Shown: positions 10,474 through 17,704 of the stretch, in pieces
How positions within the stretch are numbered: position 1 is the first letter of the stretch
Layout: each line of letters begins with the position of its first letter
Assembly: GCA_937988885.1 (NCBI GenBank)
Contig: CALKHR010000021.1
Location: 1-57,841 of the forward strand
Direction of reading: 5' to 3'
DNA from: an uncultured Roseiflexaceae bacterium
GTDB lineage: Bacteria > Chloroflexota > Chloroflexia > Chloroflexales > Roseiflexaceae
DNA: 57,841 nt
Translations under genes and position numbers: made by a program
The notes under the pieces: generated by a model
Told to the model about the DNA's origin: nothing
Database searches by the model: none
What the model saw: only the letters and a program-made list of their open reading frames with translations

Positions 10474-11559
10474 CTACGGCTCGCTCCCGCCTGCGGTCAG
10501 CGCCTCGCCCGTCATCTCCTTCAGGAGACGCTCGAAGGCTTGGGTATCGCTCAACTCCAAGCGGTACGGGTTGCTCCCCTCGTTCACCATCTTGGCGCTG
10601 ATCGAGAAGCGCTGGATGTTGTTAGCGTTCAGGCTGGGGGCGATGCTCGCTAACTGCAGCATCTCGCTCCGCGTGAGGTCGGTGCGCACATGATCGCGTA
10701 GCGCGGCGGTATACACATCGACATTGTTCAGATTGCTCAACAAGCCCTGTTTGCGGATCTGATCGAAGATCGCGAGGAGCACCTGCTGTTGGCGCTGGTT
10801 ACGGCCAAAATCGCTATCAGCGTGGCGCGTGCGGGAGTAGATCAGCGCAGTCGCGCCGTCCATCACCTGCGGGCCAGGCTCAAACATAATCTGCTTTGTG
10901 CGCACATCGCCCGGGTACTCATCGACAGGGTAAGCGTTATCGACGATCCGCTTCGGCACATCGATGGTGATGCCGCCGATCTTATCGATCAGCGTGACGA
11001 AGCCCTCGAAATTGATCAAAATGAAGTTATCGATCGGCAGGCCCGTCAACTCGCTCACCGTGCGCTTCGCCAGTGCGGCACCATAGCTAGGGCCACCTAG
11101 TTTCTCGCCGATAGGGTACGCTGCGTTGATCTTATTCTTGCCGTGGTTTGGGATATCGACCCAAAGATCGCGTGGGAACGAGAGCATACTGACGCGCTTG
11201 GTTTTGGCATCCAAACGCACAAGAATAATCGCATCGGTACGGCTAACCTCGTCGCCAATGCGCGCATCTGTCCCAAGTAACAAGATATTAATCGATTCGT
11301 CGAGCTCGGGGGTTATGGTTGGCTGGATCGCTTCATCAACCTCTGGCGCGCTTGGAGGCTCGGGCAGAGGCGTTTCAACGGCGTTTTCTGGCGGTGCTTC
11401 CGGGATGGACGTTGGGAGCACCATTGTTGCAACCTGCATTGCAGCCACATCATCGATGGCACTTTTCCATTTCATGCCGTAATGAAAGGTGGTCGCAACC
11501 AGGATCAAACCTACCAGTAAGAGTATGCCACCCACCAAGCGTCGTCGTGGACGCAGCAT
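10474..11559 (-). CDS. LytR-CpsA-Psr (LCP) family glycopolymer ligase
   Basis: Membrane-anchored phosphotransferase that links undecaprenyl-phosphate-borne glycopolymers to peptidoglycan. 361 residues: short cytoplasmic Arg-rich tail, one transmembrane helix (ILLLVGLILVATTF), a Pro/Glu-rich spacer, then the LCP domain with ILLLGTDAR, RTDAIILVRLD, MLSFPRDLWVDIP and RTRHADSDFGRNQRQQQVL, which supply the phosphate-binding Arg and metal-binding Asp residues. The ATG at 11559 has GGAG eight bases upstream and is preferred to the GTG three codons earlier. No partner glycopolymer genes are adjacent; the EPS locus lies about 21 kb away. Confidence 0.9.
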   Translation of the reverse strand: MLRPRRRLVGGILLLVGLILVATTFHYGMKWKSAIDDVAAMQVATMVLPTSIPEAPPENAVETPLPEPPSAPEVDEAIQPTITPELDESINILLLGTDARIGDEVSRTDAIILVRLDAKTKRVSMLSFPRDLWVDIPNHGKNKINAAYPIGEKLGGPSYGAALAKRTVSELTGLPIDNFILINFEGFVTLIDKIGGITIDVPKRIVDNAYPVDEYPGDVRTKQIMFEPGPQVMDGATALIYSRTRHADSDFGRNQRQQQVLLAIFDQIRKQGLLSNLNNVDVYTAALRDHVRTDLTRSEMLQLASIAPSLNANNIQRFSISAKMVNEGSNPYRLELSDTQAFERLLKEMTGEALTAGGSEP

Positions 11560-12054
11560 AATGTTCACTCCAAAATATACGTTCGCAACTCCAGTGAGAT
11601 TGTAGGGTTCGGAGGTGGTGCGATCGTCTTGGGCTTCAACCTCTTAGCGTACTATGAGCAATTTGGGAACCTCAACACACACAAAAAAACGCATGTGTCG
11701 AGAGAATCACTAGCACCTTATCCATAAAAGCAGCTAGTTTTGTAAAACTAACTATCCGTTTTTTAAACACATGTGAAGCTTGGGGAAATATGAAGAGGAA
11801 GCTTCCCAATGCGTTATCAGTTCAATTTTAAATGAATGTACTGTTCTACTCAACAGGCGCAAAATTCTCTACACTCTACCCACAAACAAGGCACCGTAGG
11901 TACCAGTGATTCACCTGTTCCCAACGATCTTGTGAGACGGAACAACGTAAGGTAGACGATAATGAATAGTTTTGATGCGCATCTTACTATACCATAAGTT
12001 GATGTGCATACCATTTTTTATTGATGATACCGAGGTGATACCGAGGCTAGAGCT
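11560..12054. other. Gene-free AT-rich spacer
   Basis: About 500 bases without a credible coding frame. It holds TAGTTTT-GT-AAAACTA (11735-11750), a 7-base inverted repeat suited to a dimeric repressor, a tandem 11-base repeat GATACCGAGGY (12026-12047), and on the minus strand a TGG-TATAGT extended -10 near 11986-11994 that could start the LCP transcript. None of these has further support. Confidence 0.4.
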
Positions 12055-12261
12055 TTAAGCACAGTTATTGCAATAGGGATCACGTCGATTCGGCTGATTT
12101 TCATCAGTTAACAGCTTCCCACAGGCATTACAGTGACTATTCATCCAAATCAACAGTTCTGTTAATTCCGAACTGCTGTGATCTCTGGCTATCAACACGC
12201 TTACAAGGTTTTCGACCAGAGGAAGCAACTCGCGCAACGGTTGTTCTTGTGCCGACATCAT
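12055..12261 (-). CDS. Small four-cysteine (zinc-ribbon-like) protein
   Basis: 68 residues. The N-terminal two thirds is a predicted helix rich in Leu/Glu; the C-terminus has two Cys pairs, HCNACGKLL and PYCNNC, 17 residues apart, the spacing of a small treble-clef or zinc ribbon. No family recognised. ATG at 12261 has AAGGA nine bases upstream and is preferred to the TTG two codons earlier. An extended -10 element lies at 12326-12334. Could be a small regulator or adaptor; function unknown. Confidence 0.7.
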   Translation of the reverse strand: MMSAQEQPLRELLPLVENLVSVLIARDHSSSELTELLIWMNSHCNACGKLLTDENQPNRRDPYCNNCA

Positions 12262-12314
12262 GCGCAATCTTCCTTATTGTTTGTGATGAATATGCCTATT
12301 GGTACCGAAAAAAA

Positions 12315-12345
12315 GGCCACGACACATTATAGCATGGCCGTTTTT
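12315..12345 (-). terminator. Terminator after the MOSC gene, with a -10 element in its loop
   Basis: Minus strand: GGCCA/TGGCC arms followed by a 7-base T-run toward 12309. The loop contains TGC-TATAAT (minus strand, -10 at 12331-12326), a perfect extended -10 that could drive the Cys4 gene 58 bases downstream. A terminator and the next promoter thus appear merged. Confidence 0.5.
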
Positions 12346-12371
12346 CCAAACGCGATCAGGCCGTTTCTCGG

Positions 12372-12968
12372 CTAACTGGCCACAAAAACGCGGTCGCCGG
12401 GCTGCACGATCGCCCCTTCGGATGCGTCATCCAACGTCGCGTAGAACCCTCGTATACCATCGTTCAGGAATTGAAGCATGGCCTTGAGCGCCTCGGCGGG
12501 TAGGCGTTCCTCCTGCGCGGCGGCGAAATGGCTGAACTCGACGCACGGCGCGGCCACCATCAGCTGGCCCAACGCGATCCGCGTGCCATCAGCCGTCTCG
12601 ATGATCAGGTACTCGCCGAGATCGTCGAGCGTGACGGGCGTGTCGCAGGCCACCAAGATATTCTCCCCGGCGATGCCGTCGGTAAGATACGGGCCGAAAC
12701 GTTCACGCATTGCTTGATAGTGACTGGTGAAGCCGATTGAGATACCGTTGCAGGAGCGGTTCTTCGATTGGGAGTGATCGGCGTGATGAACATCGATCTG
12801 CTCATTACCGTCGTCGGTGAGGCCGAACACGCCGCCAACTGTTAAACGCAAGCGTGGTACAACCAGTAACGGCGCGGGATCGTAGTAGCGATTCGGTCGC
12901 TCGCCAGCTTTGAGCGAGGAGCGCTGGATTTGCACCTGCGCGATCGAGCCAAGCGCACGATATGCCAT
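12372..12968 (-). CDS. MOSC-domain protein
   Basis: 198 residues, a stand-alone MOSC (molybdenum cofactor sulfurase C-terminal) domain. Signature parts are visible: a glycine-rich VGGVFGLTDDG start, GIAGENILV, IALGQLMVAAPCVEFSHFA with the conserved Cys, and a late PGDRVFV. MOSC proteins transfer sulfur or act as molybdenum-dependent reductase cores (YiiM/YuaD type); no Moco genes are nearby. ATG at 12968 has AAGGGAG upstream. It follows valS by 72 bases across a hairpin, so it may be transcribed with it. Confidence 0.82.
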   Translation of the reverse strand: MAYRALGSIAQVQIQRSSLKAGERPNRYYDPAPLLVVPRLRLTVGGVFGLTDDGNEQIDVHHADHSQSKNRSCNGISIGFTSHYQAMRERFGPYLTDGIAGENILVACDTPVTLDDLGEYLIIETADGTRIALGQLMVAAPCVEFSHFAAAQEERLPAEALKAMLQFLNDGIRGFYATLDDASEGAIVQPGDRVFVAS

Positions 12969-12984
12969 ACTGCTCCCTTCGGAC

Positions 12985-13024
12985 GAAGCCCTCGCACTCA
13001 CACTGCTGCGAGCTTGAGGGCTTC
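12985..13024 (-). terminator. Hairpin between valS and the MOSC gene
   Basis: GAAGCCCTC (12985-12993) pairs perfectly with GAGGGCTTC (13016-13024), with a further CTCGCA/TGCGAG pairing inside. There is no T-run, so it may be only a partial terminator or processing site. Confidence 0.4.
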
Positions 13025-13040
13025 CATTGACGGTTCCGAT

Positions 13041-15821
13041 CTAGCCCAACTGCTCCAAGTGCTCACGGAGGCGGGCAAGCGTCGCCTCGGCAGCCGCAAG
13101 GTTCTCGCGCTCGCGCTGCACGACCGCCGCCGGTGCTTTGGAGACAAAGCCCTCGTTGGCGAGCTTCGCCTTGCGGCGAGCGACATCGGCCTCGGCGGCC
13201 TCGAACTCTTTGCGCAACCGAGCGCGCTCGGCGTCCATATCGATCAGGCCAGCCAGCGGCAACGAGACTTCCACCTCGCCGACCACCAGCGCCGCGGCAT
13301 GCTCGCTCTTTTGCGTGATCTCAGGCACGATCGTCAGCTTATTGAGGTCGACGCGAGCCAACCGCGCAAACAGCGGGCGTTGCGCTTCGAGCGTGGCGAC
13401 CTGTGCGCCCGCGCCGATGGTAGCGGCCACGAAGCGAGCCGGCTCAACTTTGTACTCGTTGCGCACGTTGCGAATGCCCACGATCAGCTCTTGCACCAGC
13501 GCCCAATCGCGCTCGGCCTCCTCGTTCAAGAAGCTCGGATCGGCCTCGGGATAGCGAGCGATCATCAAGCTCTCGGGCATGCGCACCAACTCCGGCAACT
13601 GCGATTGGTCGACCTTCGATCGCACGTCGCCCGTGAGGTACTGCCACACCTCCTCGGTCACGAACGGCATGAACGGGTGCAACAGCCGCAACGAGCCTTC
13701 GAGCACGCTGAACAGCGTGGAACGCGTGGCCTGTTGCGCGGCGGCGTCGCCCTCAAGCTGAATCTTCGCCACCTCGACATACCAGTCGGCGAACTCGCTC
13801 CAGAGGAAATCCTGGATCTGCCGCCCAGCCTCGCCGAAGTTGTAGGCCCGCATCAAGCGATCGACCTCGGCCACCAAGCGATGGTAGCGCGAGAGAATCC
13901 AGCGATCTGCCAGCGAAAGCGCCGCAGGGTCCGCAGCGCCACCAACCAGCGAACTAGCCTCCGCGCCCTGCAACTTCGAAAGCACGAAGCGCGTGATGTT
14001 CCAGATCTTGTTGGCGAAGTTGCGAGCCGACTCGATGCGCTCGGGGTTCAGGTTCAGGTCTTGGCCCGGCGTGCCGCTCGTCGCCAGCGTGAAGCGCAGC
14101 GCGTCGGTGCCGTACTGCTCCATCACCGTCAGTGGGTTAACGACGTTGCCGTAGCTCTTCGACATCTTGCGGCCATCTTTGTCGCGCACCAAACCGTGCA
14201 GGTAGATGGTGTGGAACGGCTCCTTGCCCGTCAAGTAGCAGCCCAGCATCATCATACGGGCCACCCAGAAGAACAAGATGTCGTAGCCCGTCTCCATCAC
14301 GTGAGTCGGGTAGAAGTACTCCAGGTCGGGGGTCTGATCGGGCCAACCCAGCGTCGAGAACGGCCACAAGCCCGACGAGAACCACGTATCGAGCACATCG
14401 CTATCCTGGTAGATGCCCTCGCCCTGCGGCTCGGGATCATCCGGACCAGGCACAATCATCTGGCCATCGGGCGTGTACCAGACCGGGATGCGGTGGCCCC
14501 ACCACAACTGGCGGCTGATGCACCAATCCTCGATATTCTCAAGCCAGTGATAGTAAACCTTCTCGAAGCGCTCGGGCACGATGCGGGTGCGGCCCTCCTT
14601 CACGGCGGCCAGCGCCATCTCGGCCAGCGGCTTGGTGCGCACGAACCACTGCTCGCTCAACATCGGCTCGATCACCTCGCCGCCGCGCTGGCTGATGCCA
14701 ACCGACATCGTGTGCGGCGCAGTGCTGACCAACAAGCCCTCGGTTTCGAGATCGGCCAGCACCTTCTTGCGGGCCTCGAAGCGATCCAGGCCAGCGTACG
14801 GCCCACCCTCGTTGTTCAGCGTAGCATCGCGGTTGAGAATGTTGATCATCGGCAGTTTGTGCCGCAGACCAACCTGATAGTCGTTCGGGTCGTGGGCGGG
14901 CGTGATCTTCACAGCGCCCGTACCGAACTCGGCATCGACGTACTCGTCGGCGATGATCGGGATAGCGCGGCCCAGCGCGGGCAGGTAGGCATAGCGGCCC
15001 ACCAAATGCGCAAAGCGCTCATCGTTCGGGTTCACGGCCACGGCGGTATCGCCCATGATCGTCTCGGGGCGAGTGGTCGCCACCATGATCCACTCGGTTG
15101 CACCCTCGGCCCACGCGCCCGAGCCCCACGCCTTACCGAACGGCTCGGCCAACGTGGTTGGCTCGCGATCCTTCGGCACCAGCGGGTAGCGCACCGTCCA
15201 GATCGATGTCTGACGCTGCTCGTGTTCGACTTCCAGATCGGAAACGGCGGTCTGCAGGGCGGGCGACCAGTTCACCAGGTACGTGCCGCGATAGATCAGG
15301 CCATCGTCGTAGAGGCGCTTAAAGGCGGTGCGCACGGCGCGCGACAAGCCCGGGTCGAGCGTAAAACGCTCGCGGCTCCAATCGCACGATGCGCCCAAGC
15401 GCCGCAACTGGTTCGTGATCTCACCGCCGTACTTGGCCTTCCACTCCCACGTGCGCCGCAAAAACTCCTCGCGCCCGACGGCCTCGCGGCTGGTGCCCTC
15501 GCTGCGCAGCAGGCGCTCGACTTGGGTCTGCGTAGCGATGCCCGCGTGATCGGTGCCGGGCAACCAAAGCGTCACTTCGCCCAGCATACGGTGCCAGCGG
15601 GTGATCACATCCTCGATCGTTACAAACATCGCGTGGCCCATGTGGAGTTCGCCAGTCACATTGGGTGGTGGCATCGACATCACAAAGGGGCGACGGCTCC
15701 GATCGATCTGAGGTGTGAAGAAGCCCTTCTGCTCCCACCAAGCATACAGGCGTTGTTCAACCTGCTGGGCTTCGTAGGCTTTCGCCATCTCGGCGGGGCG
15801 CTGATTCTCGGCTTGGCTCAT
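13041..15821 (-). CDS. valS: Valyl-tRNA synthetase
   Basis: Class I aminoacyl-tRNA synthetase charging tRNA-Val; 926 residues, close to the bacterial norm. Visible parts: PPPNVTGELHMGHAM (HIGH motif) near residue 50, the CP1 editing domain with TTRPETIMGDTAVAVNP, the KMSKS loop (GRKMSKSYGN), an anticodon-binding helical domain and a C-terminal coiled-coil arm (DMDAERARLRKEFEAAEADV). ATG at 15821 has CCGGAG upstream. It has its own promoter at 15875-15903 and, unlike thrS in this window, no T-box leader: only about 50 bases separate the expected transcript start from the start codon. Confidence 0.98.
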   Translation of the reverse strand: MSQAENQRPAEMAKAYEAQQVEQRLYAWWEQKGFFTPQIDRSRRPFVMSMPPPNVTGELHMGHAMFVTIEDVITRWHRMLGEVTLWLPGTDHAGIATQTQVERLLRSEGTSREAVGREEFLRRTWEWKAKYGGEITNQLRRLGASCDWSRERFTLDPGLSRAVRTAFKRLYDDGLIYRGTYLVNWSPALQTAVSDLEVEHEQRQTSIWTVRYPLVPKDREPTTLAEPFGKAWGSGAWAEGATEWIMVATTRPETIMGDTAVAVNPNDERFAHLVGRYAYLPALGRAIPIIADEYVDAEFGTGAVKITPAHDPNDYQVGLRHKLPMINILNRDATLNNEGGPYAGLDRFEARKKVLADLETEGLLVSTAPHTMSVGISQRGGEVIEPMLSEQWFVRTKPLAEMALAAVKEGRTRIVPERFEKVYYHWLENIEDWCISRQLWWGHRIPVWYTPDGQMIVPGPDDPEPQGEGIYQDSDVLDTWFSSGLWPFSTLGWPDQTPDLEYFYPTHVMETGYDILFFWVARMMMLGCYLTGKEPFHTIYLHGLVRDKDGRKMSKSYGNVVNPLTVMEQYGTDALRFTLATSGTPGQDLNLNPERIESARNFANKIWNITRFVLSKLQGAEASSLVGGAADPAALSLADRWILSRYHRLVAEVDRLMRAYNFGEAGRQIQDFLWSEFADWYVEVAKIQLEGDAAAQQATRSTLFSVLEGSLRLLHPFMPFVTEEVWQYLTGDVRSKVDQSQLPELVRMPESLMIARYPEADPSFLNEEAERDWALVQELIVGIRNVRNEYKVEPARFVAATIGAGAQVATLEAQRPLFARLARVDLNKLTIVPEITQKSEHAAALVVGEVEVSLPLAGLIDMDAERARLRKEFEAAEADVARRKAKLANEGFVSKAPAAVVQRERENLAAAEATLARLREHLEQLG

Positions 15822-15874
15822 GAAAACGGTTCTCCGGCGGCAAATGAACTTGTGCAATCGTCTTTATCCGAAGG

Positions 15875-15903
15875 ATTATACTCGCCAATCTAGCGAATCG
15901 CAA
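15875..15903 (-). promoter_or_regulatory. valS promoter
   Basis: Minus strand: -35 TTGCGA (15903-15898), 17-base spacer, perfect -10 TATAAT (15880-15875). The spacer overlaps an inverted repeat TACTCGC/GCGAGTA (15879-15885 and 15905-15911), a possible operator. Confidence 0.65.
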
Positions 15904-15924
15904 AGCGAGTATGATGAAGGGTAC

Positions 15925-15947
15925 GGGCACCGATCTGAGTGGTGCCC
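15925..15947 (-). terminator. Hairpin after the LysM/NodB gene
   Basis: GGGCACC/GGTGCCC arms with a 9-base loop, beginning 4 bases after the stop codon on the minus strand. No T-run follows. Confidence 0.4.
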
Positions 15948-15951
15948 AACG

Positions 15952-17058
15952 TCACTGGCCCAACACATCCGATACCGTGGTGACGGTGAGGCCCATTTCG
16001 GCGAAGCGATCGAGGATCTGCGGCAGCGCATCGGCGGTTGGCTCGCTGCCACAGTGCGCCAAGATGATCGCGCCGCGCAGTTGCTCGGGCGTCAGCGTGT
16101 TAGTCACACGGTTCAACAGGAACTCCGGCGTCTTCGGCTCGCCGACCGAATCGAGGCTATCGAGCGTCCAGTAGATCGGCAGGTAGCCCTCGGCGATCAC
16201 GGTGTTCAGCACACGTTCGTTTGTCGCGCCGTAGGGCGGGCGGAACAGCGGACGGGTGCTCGCATCGGCGTATTCGAGCATGGTCTGCTCAGTGATAGCC
16301 AATTCGCGCCGGATGCTCTCATCGTCCAGGGTGGTGAAGTCGGCGTGCGTGTCGCTGTGATTGGCGATCTCGTGCCCATCGGCCACGATCTGGCGGGCCA
16401 ATTCGGGATTCTCGCGAATCCAGCGGCCCGTCAGGAAGAAGGTGATCTTGACGCCGCGCTGCCGCAATGTATCGAGGATGCGGGGCACAGGCGCCGCGCT
16501 CGCGCCAGCATCCAGCGTCAGCGCCACTACGGGTCGTGTGTTCGGGCCGCGCTGCACCAACAGCGGCTCGCTCGGCAACGTATGTTCGCGCCCCGCCAAC
16601 AACGGCACGATCAGCGGTCGGCCAGGCTCGGGCAGGTCGTTCAGCCGATTGTACGACACCACTTGCACCGCGCTGCTGCCCGCCGCCTGCGCCAACTGAT
16701 CCAGCGTCTCGCCCGGGGCCAGCGTATGCCCAATGTAGCCGACGATATCGGGAGTTGGTGTAGCGGTCGGCTCCGGTGTCGCCGTCGCCGTCGGCGTGAC
16801 GGTCGGCTCCGGCGTCGCAGTCGGCTCCGGCGTGGCGGTCGGTTCGGGTGTGGCAGTCGGCTCCGATGTCGCGGTCGGCTCGGGCGTCGTGGTCGGCAGC
16901 TCGGCAACCGGATTCGATGGCGTGGCGGTGATAATCACGATCGGTGCGGCGCTGCGTGCGCGAAACACATCGTGCAACAGCCACCCCAAGGCGATGCCCA
17001 CCACCAAGGTGAGCGCCAATAGGAGCAAGCTGGTTGAACGAGGCGGTTGTGGTTCCAT
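15952..17058 (-). CDS. Membrane-anchored LysM + NodB polysaccharide deacetylase
   Basis: 368 residues: N-terminal transmembrane anchor (LLLLALTLVVGIALGWLL), a TPEPTA linker (about 50-105), a LysM-like domain (TLAPGETLDQLAQAAGSSAVQVVSYNRL) that should hold peptidoglycan, and a NodB domain (about 175-360). NodB motif 1 reads LTLDAGA, so the usual second Asp is Ala; motif 2 is NHSDTHADF with both His present; motif 3 is RPPYGA. A probable peptidoglycan or chitin-type N-deacetylase acting outside the membrane; the altered motif 1 leaves activity uncertain. It starts 7 bases after the LysM gene ends, so the two form a cell-wall operon. Confidence 0.88.
   Translation of the reverse strand: MEPQPPRSTSLLLLALTLVVGIALGWLLHDVFRARSAAPIVIITATPSNPVAELPTTTPEPTATSEPTATPEPTATPEPTATPEPTVTPTATATPEPTATPTPDIVGYIGHTLAPGETLDQLAQAAGSSAVQVVSYNRLNDLPEPGRPLIVPLLAGREHTLPSEPLLVQRGPNTRPVVALTLDAGASAAPVPRILDTLRQRGVKITFFLTGRWIRENPELARQIVADGHEIANHSDTHADFTTLDDESIRRELAITEQTMLEYADASTRPLFRPPYGATNERVLNTVIAEGYLPIYWTLDSLDSVGEPKTPEFLLNRVTNTLTPEQLRGAIILAHCGSEPTADALPQILDRFAEMGLTVTTVSDVLGQ
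16750..16890 (-). repeat. 18-base tandem repeats coding for the TPEPTA linker
   Basis: About seven imperfect copies of an 18-base unit (plus-strand core GTCGGCTCCGGCGTSGCG) encode the Thr-Pro-Glu-Pro-Thr-Ala linker of the deacetylase. Length is likely to vary between strains by slippage. Confidence 0.7.
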
Positions 17059-17065
17059 ACAGCTG

Positions 17066-17650
17066 TTAGGGGATAATCAATTCCTGGCCCACCCGCAACG
17101 AATCGGCCTCGGCAGGCGTGAGATTGTTGGCATCGATCAGCGCTTGCGTCTCCACCTCGAACTCTGCCGCGATGCTGCGCAGCGTGTCGCCTGCCTGCAC
17201 CACGTAGGTGCGTGGGCCTGGCTCTGGCTCAGGAGTTGGCTCTGGCGTCGCAGTCGGCTCCGGCGTTGGTTCCGGCGTGGCGGTCGGCTCCGGCGTTGGT
17301 TCCGGCGTGGCGGTCGGCTCCGGAGTGGCAGTCGGTGGCGCGCTAAAGGTCGGGAACGGAACCAGCGTGGCGGTGAGCGGAAGTTGTTCGGGAGGCAGAT
17401 CTTCGATCGGCAGATCCTCGGCGCCGCGAGCCACTGGCAGCAACAGCGATAATTCACCAACTTGGATACTGGTGATATTCGCCCGCGCGAGCAGCAGCAC
17501 ACTCGCCATCGAAATGCCAAACACCACCGCAGCCACCACATAGATGCGGGATGGTTCAAGCCGCTCGTCGAGCACGCGCAGCAGCACGGCACCAGCAAGC
17601 GGCAGAACCAAGGCCAATAGGAGCAACAAAAAGACGATTGATTGCGACAT
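17066..17650 (-). CDS. Two-helix membrane protein with C-terminal LysM domain
   Basis: 194 residues. Two hydrophobic helices (residues 4-25 and about 36-56) precede a TPEPTPEPTA linker (about 105-142) and a single C-terminal LysM domain (YVVQAGDTLRSIAAEFEVETQALIDANNL...GQELIIP). It should sit in the membrane with the LysM bound to peptidoglycan outside. No catalytic domain. Shares domain style and linker with the NodB protein encoded 7 bases downstream and probably works with it in wall anchoring or remodelling. Confidence 0.85.
   Translation of the reverse strand: MSQSIVFLLLLLALVLPLAGAVLLRVLDERLEPSRIYVVAAVVFGISMASVLLLARANITSIQVGELSLLLPVARGAEDLPIEDLPPEQLPLTATLVPFPTFSAPPTATPEPTATPEPTPEPTATPEPTPEPTATPEPTPEPEPGPRTYVVQAGDTLRSIAAEFEVETQALIDANNLTPAEADSLRVGQELIIP
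17225..17340 (-). repeat. 30-base tandem repeat in the LysM gene linker
   Basis: A 30-base unit containing GGCGTTGGTTCCGGCGTGGC is repeated in near-identical form (two full copies plus partial ones) and encodes PTPEPTATPE units. The near identity of the copies suggests recent duplication. Confidence 0.65.
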
Positions 17651-17704
17651 GGTGGTAATCTATCCGAAACCGCATCAGAACGCGGATATTATCGGCCCTT
17701 CCTG

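Noticed and set aside
12930..15893. 987-codon open frame antisense to valS
   Set aside because: Same reason: a shadow of a GC-rich gene, rich in Arg/His/Leu, with no family resemblance.
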